From: Bin87 sp963665395
GTDB taxonomy: Bacteria > Chloroflexota > Dehalococcoidia > Lucifugimonadales > UBA3495
Assembly (NCBI GenBank): GCA_963665395.2
Contig: OY762251.1
Span: 3,472,001-3,536,000, forward strand
Length of the DNA: 64,000 bases
Reading direction: 5' to 3'
This document shows positions 32,394 through 41,047 of the stretch, one piece after another. A program made the translations under genes and the position numbers. The stretch's first letter is position 1, and each line of letters starts with the position of its first letter. The notes under the pieces were generated by a model. The model did no database searches. It was not told the origin of the DNA and saw only the letters and a list, made by a program, of their open reading frames with translations.

Positions 32394-33626
32394 TCAGTTC
32401 ACTTCGATGGTGGGCACGCCGCGTACCAGCGGCTGGGAAGCGGGAGTGACCGGCAGACCGGTGCGGACCTTCTCCCGTATCAATCGCCCGAAAAACGCGA
32501 TGGAGACGGCGGCCAGCACGATGTTGATACCAGCCATTATCCACAGATCTGCGGTGGTCAGGATACCATTAGCGTCTCTCAGGAAAAATACCTCCAACAC
32601 CACCGCCGCCAGGTTGATCATGCTCAGGGGCATGAGGAACTTCCAACAGACCGCCATGATTTGGTCCAAGCGCAGGCGCGGGTAGGTGGAACGGATCCAG
32701 ACGAAAAGGAAGATGCCGATAAAGGTCTTGATAAGGAACCACAGCCAGCCCAACCAGTCGGCGACTGGGCCGGCCCAACCGGCGAGGAACAGCGTGGCGA
32801 TCAGGCCGGACACCACCAACACGCCGCCGAATTCGGCCGCCTGGATCAGGGCGAATTTGATGCCGCTGTACTCGGTGTGATAGCCGGCGATGATTTCCGA
32901 TTCGGCTTCCGCCACGTCGAAGGGGGTACGGTTCAGTTCGGCGGACATTCCGGCGACGAAGACGAAGAACGCCAAGGGCTGCACCAGGAAGAACGGCACC
33001 GCCTGAGCGGCCACGATATCACCCAACGACATTGACCCGGCGACCATTACCACGCCCAGCAGCGACAGCACCACGGGCACTTCGTAACTGAGCAGCACGG
33101 CAACGGCGCGGCCGGCCCCGAAAAGCGCGTACCGGTTGTTGGACGCCCACCCGGCGGTGAAAATGGCTATGGACGTGAGCGAACTCACGGCCAATACGAA
33201 AAGGACACCCACGTTCAGGTCGACCAGCGCCACGTCCTTGGCGAAGGGCAGCACCGCGGTGCCCAACAGAAGTGCCGCCACCATGAGTATCGGCGCGATG
33301 GTAAACGCAAGCCTGTCCGCGCCGTAGGGAATAATGTCCTCTTTGCTGATCAGTTTAGCCACGTCCGCAATCGGTTGGAACGCGCCGAACGGGCCCCAGC
33401 GGTTGGGACCCACGCGGTTATGGAACCGACCCAGCAGCCTCCGCTCTCCCCAGCTCACCATCGCCGAACCCAGCAGCACCGCGTTGATCAGGATGAGCAT
33501 GATGACCAAGCCGGCGATAACGAGGGACAGCCAGCAGGGCAGGACATGGGCCGCCGCGTTGTAGATAAAGGCGAACAGCGGGTTGCCGCCCAGCGGGCCG
33601 TCGGGATTGAGGAGGCAACCGTTCAT
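32394..33626 (-). CDS. nuoH: NADH-quinone oxidoreductase subunit H
   Basis: A 410-residue subunit with eight or nine helices that forms most of the quinone chamber and E-channel. Characteristic segments are ERRLLGRFHNRVGPNRWGPFGAFQPIADVAKLISKED region, FFVFVAGMSAELNRTPFDVAEAESEIIAGYHTEYSG and RSTYPRLRLDQIM. The Glu-rich loop lines the quinone path. Its ATG overlaps the nuoD stop as ATGA. Length is slightly above the family norm. Confidence 0.95.
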   Translation of the reverse strand: MNGCLLNPDGPLGGNPLFAFIYNAAAHVLPCWLSLVIAGLVIMLILINAVLLGSAMVSWGERRLLGRFHNRVGPNRWGPFGAFQPIADVAKLISKEDIIPYGADRLAFTIAPILMVAALLLGTAVLPFAKDVALVDLNVGVLFVLAVSSLTSIAIFTAGWASNNRYALFGAGRAVAVLLSYEVPVVLSLLGVVMVAGSMSLGDIVAAQAVPFFLVQPLAFFVFVAGMSAELNRTPFDVAEAESEIIAGYHTEYSGIKFALIQAAEFGGVLVVSGLIATLFLAGWAGPVADWLGWLWFLIKTFIGIFLFVWIRSTYPRLRLDQIMAVCWKFLMPLSMINLAAVVLEVFFLRDANGILTTADLWIMAGINIVLAAVSIAFFGRLIREKVRTGLPVTPASQPLVRGVPTIEVN

Positions 33627-34729
33627 CGGTCAACCTCGCCCATGTTTATGTCAACACTGCCCAGGGAAACGATCATATCGGCCAGTTTCCAGCCCAGCAG
33701 CAGATGCTCGGTGATGGTGAGATTAATCAGGGACGGGGAACGGATTTTGCAGCGGTACGGCGATACGCCGCCGTCGCTGACCAGGAAGAAACCAAGTTCG
33801 CCCTTGGACGCTTCGACCCGGCCGTAAGCTTCGGCGCCGGGTTCGGCGCGCAGCACCATGGGCAACTCGAGGCGCACCGGGCCCGGTTCGATCTGGGCGA
33901 CGCATTGGCGGACGATGCGGAGGCTTTGGTGGACTTCCTGCATTCGCACCCAGAAGCGGTCGTAGTTGTCGCCGTTGCGCCCAATGGGGACGTCGAACTC
34001 CACTTCGTCGTAGGCGTCGTAGGGCGCCATTTTGCGCCAGTCCCAGTTGATCCCGCTGGCTCGCAGCACCGGGCCGCTGACGGAGCAGTTGACGGCAACA
34101 TCGGCGGGAAGCGGGCTGACGCCGCGAGTGCGGGCCATGAGGATCTCGTTGTTGAGCAACAGGTTTTCCAGCTCCTCCAGCTCAGGCTCAAAATCCTGAA
34201 GGAATTGCTCCAGAGCCGGCCAGAAGTCGGCCGGGGCGTCGGCGAAAACTCCGCCGGGGCGCATATAGCTTACGGTGACGCGGGCGCCGCAGAGCATTTC
34301 AAACAGGTCCAGGATGCGCTCGCGGCTGCGGAAGGTGTACATCAACGGCGTGCCGAAAGCGCCCAATTCCTGAATGAAGAAGCCCACCGCGATCAGGTGA
34401 CTGGCAATGCGCTGGAGTTCGGCGGCCAGGGTGCGCAAGTATTTCCCCCGCCGAGGGGGTTCGATACCCAGGAGCTGTTCGACGGCGAGACAATAAGCCT
34501 GGTTGTTGATCATGGAGGAGGTGTAGTCCAGGCGGTCGGTGAGGGTTACGATCTGGACGTAGTTGCGCTCCTCGGCCAGTTTTTCGGTGCCTCGGTGCAG
34601 GTAGCCCAGCACCGGCTCGACTTCCACGATGTCCTCGCCGTCAAAGGTGATGCGCACCCGAAAAACGCCGTGGGTGCTGGGGTGCTGCGGCCCCACGTTG
34701 ACCGTCATCGGCTCGGTGCGAATGGTCAT
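33623..34729 (-). CDS. nuoD: NADH-quinone oxidoreductase subunit D
   Basis: A 368-residue 49-kDa-type subunit that lines the quinone-binding cavity. VGPQHPSTHGVFR carries the quinone-contacting His pair and GYLHRGTEK holds the Arg that NDUFAF7 methylates in mitochondria; a MidA homologue is encoded at 50327-51634. ATG 34729 is used because longer frames run into nuoC. The gap to nuoC is 40 bases. Confidence 0.95.
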   Translation of the reverse strand: MTIRTEPMTVNVGPQHPSTHGVFRVRITFDGEDIVEVEPVLGYLHRGTEKLAEERNYVQIVTLTDRLDYTSSMINNQAYCLAVEQLLGIEPPRRGKYLRTLAAELQRIASHLIAVGFFIQELGAFGTPLMYTFRSRERILDLFEMLCGARVTVSYMRPGGVFADAPADFWPALEQFLQDFEPELEELENLLLNNEILMARTRGVSPLPADVAVNCSVSGPVLRASGINWDWRKMAPYDAYDEVEFDVPIGRNGDNYDRFWVRMQEVHQSLRIVRQCVAQIEPGPVRLELPMVLRAEPGAEAYGRVEASKGELGFFLVSDGGVSPYRCKIRSPSLINLTITEHLLLGWKLADMIVSLGSVDINMGEVDR

Positions 34730-34769
34730 GGCTTGACGGCTCAGATAATCCCGCCGGAACGGGTTTAGT

Positions 34770-35213
34770 TTAGAGGAAGTCCTTGCGTAGGGGATGGCCG
34801 TCAAAGCCTTCCCACAGCATGATGCGTTTCATGTTGGGGTGGCCGTTGAAGCGCACGCCCATCAGGTCCCAGATTTCCCTTTCCTGGAAGTCGGCGCCTT
34901 TCCAGACGCCCACGACGGAGGCGGCGACTGGTTCCGCGCGGCCGTAAATCCGGCTGCGAACAACCCCGGTGTGCAATTTTGTAAAGGAGGTCAGATGATA
35001 GACGAGCTCGAAATACTCCACGAAGTCGATGGCGCTGATGGCGTTGAGAAACTGGAAGTCAAGATCCGGGTCATCACGCAACGCAGCGCCGGCGGACGCC
35101 AACGTGGCGGGTTCTACCCAAACTGCCGCTTCGTCCCAACTTAAAACCGCATTTGGCGCGGCTTCCTGCAAGCGCTGGGCCAAGGTTTCACCGGACAGGG
35201 CTGTAAGCGTCAC
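34770..35213 (-). CDS. nuoC: NADH-quinone oxidoreductase subunit C
   Basis: A 147-residue 30-kDa-type subunit. FVEYFELVYHLTSFTKLHTGVVR forms the core fold, and the family signature is EREIWDLMGVRFNGHPNMKRIMLWEGFDGHPLRKDF. Start GTG 35213 overlaps the nuoB stop as GTGA, so translation is coupled. The N-terminal half is short and divergent compared with E. coli, where nuoC is fused to nuoD. Here they are separate genes. Confidence 0.92.
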   Translation of the reverse strand: MTLTALSGETLAQRLQEAAPNAVLSWDEAAVWVEPATLASAGAALRDDPDLDFQFLNAISAIDFVEYFELVYHLTSFTKLHTGVVRSRIYGRAEPVAASVVGVWKGADFQEREIWDLMGVRFNGHPNMKRIMLWEGFDGHPLRKDFL

Positions 35214-35842
35214 GGCTTGAAGCTCTCTGTGCCCAGGTTGCGGTATTTCTTGATTTTTTCGTGGAGTTCCATGATGCCGTACAGCAGGGCGTCGGGCCGG
35301 GGCGGGCAACCCGGCACGTACACATCGACCGGGATGACGTGGTCCACGCCGGGGACCACGCTGTAGGAACCGAAGTACGGGCCGCCGCTGGTGGCGCATA
35401 CTCCCATGGAGATCACCCAGCGAGGTTCGGCCATCTGCTCATAGATGCGTTTGATGGGCGGGGCCATCTTCCAGGTTACGGTGCCGGCGACGATCATCAG
35501 GTCAGCCTGTCGAGGCGAGGCGCGGAACACCTCCATCCCGAAGCGGGATATATCAAACCGGCCCATGGCAGTCGCCATCATTTCAAATGCACAGCAGGCC
35601 AGACCGAAGGACACGGGCCACAGCGCCGACTTGCGGCTCCAGTTAACCAGCGCGTCCACGGAGGTGACCATGAGGTTCCGCTTCAGGTCGTCCGGCACTT
35701 CGATGGCCGGAACCTCAATAGGGAACTGAGACGCGGCGATGAGTTCATTGACCATTTGCCCTTCAGAGCGGTCAATGTCCCAGGTGCGATTGTGCAGGGG
35801 GCCGCCAACCGCAGGCAGGGTGAAGTGAGTCGATTCAGCCAT
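35210..35842 (-). CDS. nuoB: NADH-quinone oxidoreductase subunit B
   Basis: A 210-residue subunit carrying the terminal cluster N2, which reduces quinone. Ligands are in FGLACCAFEMMATA (adjacent Cys pair), SMGVCATSGGPYFGSYS and YVPGCPPRPDALLYG. I place the start at ATG 35842, eight bases after AAGGA; an ATG at 35860 would overlap nuoA by 13 bases. The 50-residue N-terminus before the core is longer than in E. coli. Confidence 0.94.
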   Translation of the reverse strand: MAESTHFTLPAVGGPLHNRTWDIDRSEGQMVNELIAASQFPIEVPAIEVPDDLKRNLMVTSVDALVNWSRKSALWPVSFGLACCAFEMMATAMGRFDISRFGMEVFRASPRQADLMIVAGTVTWKMAPPIKRIYEQMAEPRWVISMGVCATSGGPYFGSYSVVPGVDHVIPVDVYVPGCPPRPDALLYGIMELHEKIKKYRNLGTESFKP

Positions 35843-35847
35843 GGGCT

Positions 35848-36234
35848 CTATCCTTGCCATTCCAGATCCCGCTTGCGCCAGGCGTAGGCCCAGGCGAGCA
35901 GCAGGATGCCCACGAACACGGCCATTTCAATCAAGGCGAACAATTCCAGGGTCAGGAACTTGGTTGCCCACGGGTAGAGGAAAACCACCTCCACGTCAAA
36001 AATGACGAACAGGATGGCGAACATATAGTAGCGGAACTGGAAGCGGTTCCAGGTGCCGCCGATGGTCTGCACGCCGCACTCGTAGGTGTCGTGCTTGACC
36101 GGGTCAGGGCGCGCCGGGCGGATGCCGAACTTGGACAGGCCAAAAGAGGCCAGCAGCATACTGCACGGCACCACGATGGACAGCGCCAGGAAGATAGCGA
36201 TGAGACCGTACTGGCCGAAATAATCTTCAAGCAT
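35848..36234 (-). CDS. nuoA: NADH-quinone oxidoreductase subunit A
   Basis: A 128-residue, three-helix membrane subunit, the first gene of the complex I operon. Diagnostic segments are DTYECGVQTIGGTWNRFQFRYY (with the loop Cys that reports the active-deactive state in mitochondria) and FDVEVVFLYPWA with acidic residues in the second helix. The start at 36234 lies about 50 bases after a TATAAT. nuoE, nuoF and nuoG are absent before or after the operon. Confidence 0.94.
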   Translation of the reverse strand: MLEDYFGQYGLIAIFLALSIVVPCSMLLASFGLSKFGIRPARPDPVKHDTYECGVQTIGGTWNRFQFRYYMFAILFVIFDVEVVFLYPWATKFLTLELFALIEMAVFVGILLLAWAYAWRKRDLEWQG

Positions 36235-36289
36235 GATAGCGGCGTGCCTGCCAGGATTCACGGGAGCGTCTGGCTAATTTGGCGGCGGC

Positions 36290-36298
36290 ATTATACCA
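36290..36298 (-). promoter_or_regulatory. Extended -10 promoter of the nuo operon
   Basis: On the minus strand the sequence reads TGGTATAAT, an extended -10, about 55 bases before nuoA. No good -35 is seen. An inverted repeat with TTATCG and CGATAA arms lies just upstream (about 36308-36328) and could bind a regulator. Confidence 0.55.
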
Positions 36299-36359
36299 TA
36301 ACCCCGTTATCGCAAAACCCCGATAATGAACCCGACATCCGCAGATAGGGGGAAACGAA

Positions 36360-36758
36360 ATGACGATGCTCTCGCAAGAACAATTGCGTGAGAAGGCTCA
36401 ACGGAGCAAGTATCGCAACCTGCACCGTCACCTTGGTGAGCACCGGGGGTTGGTCTGGAACGCCACTTTCGCCGAAATCGAAACTATCCTCGGTTTCAAA
36501 CTCCCGCCAGCGGCTCGCCGGAACAAAGCATGGTGGGGGAATCAGGGCAACAGCAACGGTCATGTTCAATCCTTGGCTTGGACCTCCGCCGGATGGGAAG
36601 CCGCCAACGTCAATTTGGAAATCGAGTCCTTGACGTTCCATCGCCGGAGATCGCAGCCAATCAATCTTGACGAGATATGGCCTGTCCACCCAACGCTGCG
36701 GTGGCCGAAGGGCGGCATGAGCCTCAGACGTGAAGACCTCTACGAAGACCGGATTTGA
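36360..36758 (+). CDS. DUF7662-like hypothetical protein
   Basis: A 132-residue protein. YRNLHRHLGEHRGLVW, ATFAEIETILGFKLPPAARRNKAWWGN and SLAWTSAGWEAANVN give a pattern I associate with the DUF7662 family (short helix, F-x-E-I-E, L-P-x-S/A, WW, W-x-x-A-G-W). ATG 36360 has weak GGGG upstream; an ATG at 36366 is alternative. The PIN-domain gene begins eight bases after its stop, so the two may be a unit, possibly an antitoxin and toxin. The pairing is an inference from position only. Confidence 0.65.
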   Translation: MTMLSQEQLREKAQRSKYRNLHRHLGEHRGLVWNATFAEIETILGFKLPPAARRNKAWWGNQGNSNGHVQSLAWTSAGWEAANVNLEIESLTFHRRRSQPINLDEIWPVHPTLRWPKGGMSLRREDLYEDRI

Positions 36759-36765
36759 TGCTACG

Positions 36766-37185
36766 ATGTTTGCCGACACCAATGTTCTCATCTGCTCTCG
36801 TGTCAGCGAGACCCCAAATCACCACCTAGCCAGAGCCATGCTCCAACGCGCCCTTCGAAGCCCTGAGCCCGTGCGAATCAGTAGGCAGATTATACGCGAG
36901 TACTTGTCCGGCATCACCCGGCCAACTTGGGACGGGCACATCGCGCCGGAGGATGCGCTCAATGACGTGGTCACGATGCTTGACACCTACGAAATCCTTG
37001 AGGATAGCCAGGTAGTGACCGATACGCTGCTTGCGTTATGCCGCGAAGTCGTCGTCAGCAGCCGACAAATTCACGACGCCAACATCGTTGCCACCATGCT
37101 TGCCTACGGTGAGCGTCACCTGCTCACCTTCAACGTAGCGGATTTTCGTCGCTACGGCGACCGCATCGACTTGATAAGCAACTAG
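36766..37185 (+). CDS. PIN-domain protein, VapC-like RNase
   Basis: A 139-residue PIN domain. Acidic residues expected for Mg-dependent RNase activity are Asp in MFADTNVLI, Glu in IIREYLSGI, Asp in IHDANIVATML and Asp in FNVADFRRYG. The frame is also open from GTG 36730, which would overlap the upstream gene by 29 bases; neither start has a good ribosome site, and I prefer ATG 36766 because PIN domains begin at this beta strand. The neighbour encodes a DUF7662-like protein instead of a classical VapB, an unusual partner. Confidence 0.8.
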   Translation: MFADTNVLICSRVSETPNHHLARAMLQRALRSPEPVRISRQIIREYLSGITRPTWDGHIAPEDALNDVVTMLDTYEILEDSQVVTDTLLALCREVVVSSRQIHDANIVATMLAYGERHLLTFNVADFRRYGDRIDLISN

Positions 37186-37203
37186 CGGGGTGACCGCCTT
37201 ACC

Positions 37204-38082
37204 ATGCCCTCCAACTCCAAGGACTGGACCAGCCAGTACATCCAAGCCAACGGCATCCGCCACCACTATCTGGAGTGGGGCGATGCGGGCAACCCGCCGC
37301 TGCTGATGCTTCACGCCACCGGCTTGTGCGCCTGGCCCTGGAAACCCCTGGCGCGGCGCCTGGCCCAGCGTTACCGAGTGCTGGCTTTCGACCAAAGGGG
37401 CCACGGGGACACCGACAAATCGGAAAAAGGATACCGCTTTGAGTACGCCGGTGAAGATCTGGCGGCCATCGTAGAGGCGATGGGGTTGCGGCAGCCGAGA
37501 GTGGTGGGCCACTCGTCGGGCGGACTGGCCGCCATAATCGCCGCCAATATCCTGCCGGATGGGTTTGGCCCGGTGGCGCTGGTGGAAACTAGGGTCAGCA
37601 ACGACGCGCCCACCACGGCTACCCAAGATCTCAATCGACGCGCCGAACGCACCCGCATGAAGCGCCCGGTCTGGGAATCCCGCGAAGCGATGTTCGAAGC
37701 CTATCGCACCAGGGCCGCCTTCAAGGATTGGGAGGATGAGCCATTCAAAGAATTCATCACCGGCGGCGCCAAAATGCTGCCTGATGGTCGCGCGGAGTTG
37801 AAATGCCACCCGGAAACGGAAGCCACGTTCTATGGAATGCGCGACGCTCTGCCGGTTGAGGGCTACCTGCGCGGATTGGCGGGCAAATGGTTGCTGCTGT
37901 TGGGCGATTATCCCGGATGCCAACGACTGGACGATGCCGGCGTCAGGCAATTTCAGGAACTGGTGGCCGGTTCGCGGGTGAAGGCGATGGGGAAAGGCAG
38001 CCACTTCCTGCCCATGGAATACCCGCAGGATGTGCTTGAGGCCGCGTTGTCCTGGTTTGACGCCTGCGGAGCGGAGACGTAA
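37204..38082 (+). CDS. Alpha/beta hydrolase
   Basis: A 292-residue esterase/hydrolase-type protein. The oxyanion loop is LLMLHATGLCAW, the nucleophile elbow GHSSGG (Ser near 102), the Asp probably in LLLLGDYPG and the His in GKGSHFLPMEYP near the C-terminus. DQRGHGDTDKSE is a conserved helper motif. Length and motif order match the family of epoxide-hydrolase and lipase-like proteins. Substrate unknown. It precedes a CoA-transferase by about 50 bases and both may be co-transcribed. Confidence 0.88.
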   Translation: MPSNSKDWTSQYIQANGIRHHYLEWGDAGNPPLLMLHATGLCAWPWKPLARRLAQRYRVLAFDQRGHGDTDKSEKGYRFEYAGEDLAAIVEAMGLRQPRVVGHSSGGLAAIIAANILPDGFGPVALVETRVSNDAPTTATQDLNRRAERTRMKRPVWESREAMFEAYRTRAAFKDWEDEPFKEFITGGAKMLPDGRAELKCHPETEATFYGMRDALPVEGYLRGLAGKWLLLLGDYPGCQRLDDAGVRQFQELVAGSRVKAMGKGSHFLPMEYPQDVLEAALSWFDACGAET

Positions 38083-38131
38083 TATCGCGCCTGTGCCTTT
38101 GTCAACAAACTTCGATGCGCGGACTGATATT

Positions 38132-39364
38132 GTGAACTCCCCTAAAAACCCCTCCGGCCCGCTGGCCGGCCTGCGTGTGCTGGACCTGTCCATCATCGTC
38201 GCCGGCGGCACCGCATCGTCATTGATGGCCGACTTCGGCGCCGAAGTGGTCAAAGTGGAAAGGCCCGGTTCCGGTGATCCACTGCGCAACTGGGGGCCCT
38301 TCTACAACGGCGTTTCGCTTTGGTGGAAAGTTCATTCTCGCAACAAGCAGTCCATTACACTGAACATGGCCGACGCTCGGGGGCAGCGAGTCCTCAAGGA
38401 TTTGGCGCGGCAGGCGGATGTGCTGATCGAGGGTTTCCGGCCCGGCACGCTGGAACGCTGGGGGTTGGGACCCGCAGACCTGCACGGATCTGATGTCAAC
38501 CCGGGGCTGGTCATCCTGCGCTTCTCCGGGTTCGGGCAGACCGGGCCTTACAAGGACCGTCCCGGATTCGGCACCATCGCCGAGTGCATGAGCGGGTACA
38601 TCGGAATGACGGGCTTCCCGGATACTCCGCCGAACCTGCCCCCGGTGCCGCTGGCCGACGAGATCGCCGGGGTGTTCGGAGCGATGGCCGGGATGATGGC
38701 GATTTACCGGCGCGACGCTGACCGGCGAGACGGTCAGCCCGGGACCGGGCAGGTGGTTGACCTCAGCCTCTTCGAGCCGCTGTTTCGGCTCTGCATTCCC
38801 CATCTCACGATCTACGACCGTTTGGGAGAAATCCGGGAGCGGGTGGGCAACGATTTTCCCGACGCCGCGCCGCGCAGCCTGTTCCGCACCGGCGATGAGC
38901 GTTGGTTGGGACTCTCCGCCACGTCGCAAAACACGTGGGAGGGACTGGCGCAGGCTATGGGCCTGGGAGAGCTGCTGGATGATCCACGTTTCACCAACAA
39001 CGCGGCCCGTTTGCAGCACAAAGACGCCCTCAACGAAATCTTGCAAGAGTGGCTGGGCGGTCGCAACACCAACGCGGTGATGGACGAGCTCATACCCGCC
39101 GGCGGCGTGGTAGGCCCCGTTTATAACAGCGCCGACATTATCGCCGATCCGCACTACCAATCTCGCGAAGACATCATCGAGATGGACGACCCTGAGTTGG
39201 GACAGACCAAGATGCTGGGGCTGGTGCCCAAATTCAGCGACACGCCGGGCGAGTTGCGGCACATGGGGCCCACGGTAGGCCAGCACAACGCAGTAATTTA
39301 CGGCGGTTGGCTCGGCATGAACAACAGCGACCTGGAAACCCTGGCAGCGGAGGGCGTGATTTAG
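38132..39364 (+). CDS. CaiB/BaiF family CoA-transferase (class III)
   Basis: A 410-residue protein with the class III signature fold. LAGLRVLDLSIIVAGGTASSLMADFGAEVVKVERPGSGD at the N-terminus and GQVVDLSLFEPLFRL are typical. The usual catalytic Asp of this family lies in a G-Y/F-D motif; here it reads RPGFGTIAECMSGYIG, with Gly in its place, so the enzyme may act through another residue or as a lyase-like or racemase-like homologue. The start is uncertain: GTG 38132 is used, but GTG 38093 and TTG 38099 are also in frame, and none has a strong ribosome site. Confidence 0.85.
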   Translation: MNSPKNPSGPLAGLRVLDLSIIVAGGTASSLMADFGAEVVKVERPGSGDPLRNWGPFYNGVSLWWKVHSRNKQSITLNMADARGQRVLKDLARQADVLIEGFRPGTLERWGLGPADLHGSDVNPGLVILRFSGFGQTGPYKDRPGFGTIAECMSGYIGMTGFPDTPPNLPPVPLADEIAGVFGAMAGMMAIYRRDADRRDGQPGTGQVVDLSLFEPLFRLCIPHLTIYDRLGEIRERVGNDFPDAAPRSLFRTGDERWLGLSATSQNTWEGLAQAMGLGELLDDPRFTNNAARLQHKDALNEILQEWLGGRNTNAVMDELIPAGGVVGPVYNSADIIADPHYQSREDIIEMDDPELGQTKMLGLVPKFSDTPGELRHMGPTVGQHNAVIYGGWLGMNNSDLETLAAEGVI

Positions 39365-39366
39365 TT

Positions 39367-39975
39367 ATGTCCGGTCCGGTTCTCCTGGTGGCGACGCGAA
39401 ACCCCGGCAAGATGCGTGAATACCGGCAACTGCTCTCCGGCTGGCCCGGGTCCCTGATTTCTCTGGACGACGCCGGCGTGGCTGATGAGGTTGAGGAGAC
39501 CGGCGACACGTTTCTCGCCAACGCGCGCCTCAAGGCCAGCGAGTACGCCCGACTGTCGGGTTGCCTGACAATCTCGGACGATTCGGGGCTTGAGGTTCAC
39601 GCGCTGGGCGGCGCCCCGGGAGTGTATTCAGCCCGCTACGGCGGCGACGCTTGCGCGTCGGACGAAGACCGGGTAGAACTGCTCCTGCGCAACCTGGAGG
39701 GCGTGCCCTGGGAACGACGGATCGCTCGGTTCCGTTGTTTCACCGCCATCGCCGGGCCCGGCGGCCAGGCGCTGTCCACCGTCGTCGGCTCGATTGCGGG
39801 GATGGTACAATACGAACCGATGGGCGAGCACGGGTTCGGCTATGATCCAGTGCTCTACCTGCCTTCTTACGGCAAGACCATAGCGCAACTGCCGCTGGAA
39901 GACAAAAACCGCATCAGCCACCGCGCTGACGCGGCCCGGAAAGCGGGAGTTGTCCTGCGAAGTCTCACCGCCTGA
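39367..39975 (+). CDS. rdgB: Non-canonical purine NTP pyrophosphatase, RdgB/HAM1 family
   Basis: A 202-residue house-cleaning enzyme that converts dITP, dXTP and ITP to monophosphates. LLVATRNPGKMREYRQLL (residues 6-23), SDDSGLEVHALGGAPGVYSARYGG and HGFGYDPVLYLP are the diagnostic motifs, and the C-terminal KNRISHRADAARK completes the active site. The ATG 39367 is two bases after the CoA-transferase stop, so it is translated from the same message. It precedes the moaA gene. Confidence 0.94.
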   Translation: MSGPVLLVATRNPGKMREYRQLLSGWPGSLISLDDAGVADEVEETGDTFLANARLKASEYARLSGCLTISDDSGLEVHALGGAPGVYSARYGGDACASDEDRVELLLRNLEGVPWERRIARFRCFTAIAGPGGQALSTVVGSIAGMVQYEPMGEHGFGYDPVLYLPSYGKTIAQLPLEDKNRISHRADAARKAGVVLRSLTA

Positions 39976-39977
39976 CT

Positions 39978-40005
39978 CTGGATTCCCGCCAATGCGGGAA
40001 TGACG
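39978..40005. repeat. dRS3-like inverted repeat, copy 3
   Basis: CTGGATTCCCGCCAATGCGG then GAATGACG, starting two bases after the rdgB stop and ending 13 bases before the moaA start, so it occupies nearly the whole leader. Confidence 0.78.
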
Positions 40006-40018
40006 AAGCGACGCCGTT

Positions 40019-41035
40019 ATGATTACCGACTTATTTGGCCGCCCGCTACGGGACTTGCGAATCTCGGTTACCGACCGTTGCAATTTTCGGTGTCCTTACT
40101 GTATGCCGGCCGAAATATTCGGCGAGGCGTACGAGTTCCTGCCCAAGGACGAGATATTGACTTTCGAGGAAATCGCGCGTCTGGCCGGATTATTTGTCAC
40201 CGCCGGCGTGAATAAACTCCGCATCACCGGGGGGGAGCCGTTGCTGCGGGTTGATCTTCCCAACCTGATCAACCAACTCTCGGAGATCCCCGGCGCTGAC
40301 GACATTACCCTGACTACCAATGGTTATCTGCTGGCACAGCAGGCGAGCCAGCTGGCGGAAGCTGGCCTGCACCGCATCACCGTCAGCCTGGATTCGCTGG
40401 ACGACACGGTGTTCAAGCAGATGAACGGGCGGGGTTTCGGCGCCCGCCGGGTGCTGGACGGCATCAACCGGGCCGCCGCCGCGGGTTTGTCGCCGGTCAA
40501 AATCAACGCCGTAGTTCAGAAGGGCATGAACGACCACACCATCGTGGAGCTGGCTCGTCATTTCAAGGGCACCGGGCACATCGTACGATTCATCGAATAC
40601 ATGGACGTGGGCAATCGCAACGGCTGGAAACTGGATCAGGTGGTATCCGCCGCCGAAATCGTAGGGATGATCGACGCGGAGCTGGGCTTGGAACCGGCAG
40701 AACCCAACTACGTTGGTGAGGTGGCAAATCGCTGGCGGTACCAGGACGGGGAAGGAGAGATCGGTGTGATCGCGTCAGTTACGCAACCCTTCTGCGCCGA
40801 CTGCACTCGGGCCAGACTCGCCACGGACGGAAAAATCTACACCTGTTTATTCGCCACGGATGGCGTTGACCTGCGCGGGCCGATGAGAGACGGGGCTGAT
40901 GACGAGGAATTGGCCGGCATCATCGCCGGTGTGTGGAGGGTGAGACGGGATCGTTATTCCGAAGAACGGACCGAGAACACGGCAACACAAGACAACGCCC
41001 GACCGAAAGTCGAGATGTACCACATTGGCGGTTAG
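40019..41035 (+). CDS. moaA: GTP 3',8-cyclase, molybdenum cofactor biosynthesis
   Basis: A 338-residue radical-SAM enzyme that starts molybdopterin synthesis by cyclising GTP. The radical-SAM cluster is CNFRCPYCM, followed by the SAM motif ITGGEPLLR. The second cluster uses FCADCTRARLATDGKIYTC. The C-terminal Gly-Gly ending (HIGG) is required for GTP conversion. A charged insertion EERTENTATQDNARPKVE precedes it. No good ribosome site; the dRS3-like repeat occupies the leader. moaC follows by 12 bases. Confidence 0.96.
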   Translation: MITDLFGRPLRDLRISVTDRCNFRCPYCMPAEIFGEAYEFLPKDEILTFEEIARLAGLFVTAGVNKLRITGGEPLLRVDLPNLINQLSEIPGADDITLTTNGYLLAQQASQLAEAGLHRITVSLDSLDDTVFKQMNGRGFGARRVLDGINRAAAAGLSPVKINAVVQKGMNDHTIVELARHFKGTGHIVRFIEYMDVGNRNGWKLDQVVSAAEIVGMIDAELGLEPAEPNYVGEVANRWRYQDGEGEIGVIASVTQPFCADCTRARLATDGKIYTCLFATDGVDLRGPMRDGADDEELAGIIAGVWRVRRDRYSEERTENTATQDNARPKVEMYHIGG

Positions 41036-41047
41036 CGGGAGGCCCAC

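Noticed and set aside
36766..37185. Alternative PIN start at GTG 36730
   Set aside because: It would overlap the upstream gene by 29 bases and has no ribosome site; ATG 36766 begins at the expected first beta strand, though neither is certain.
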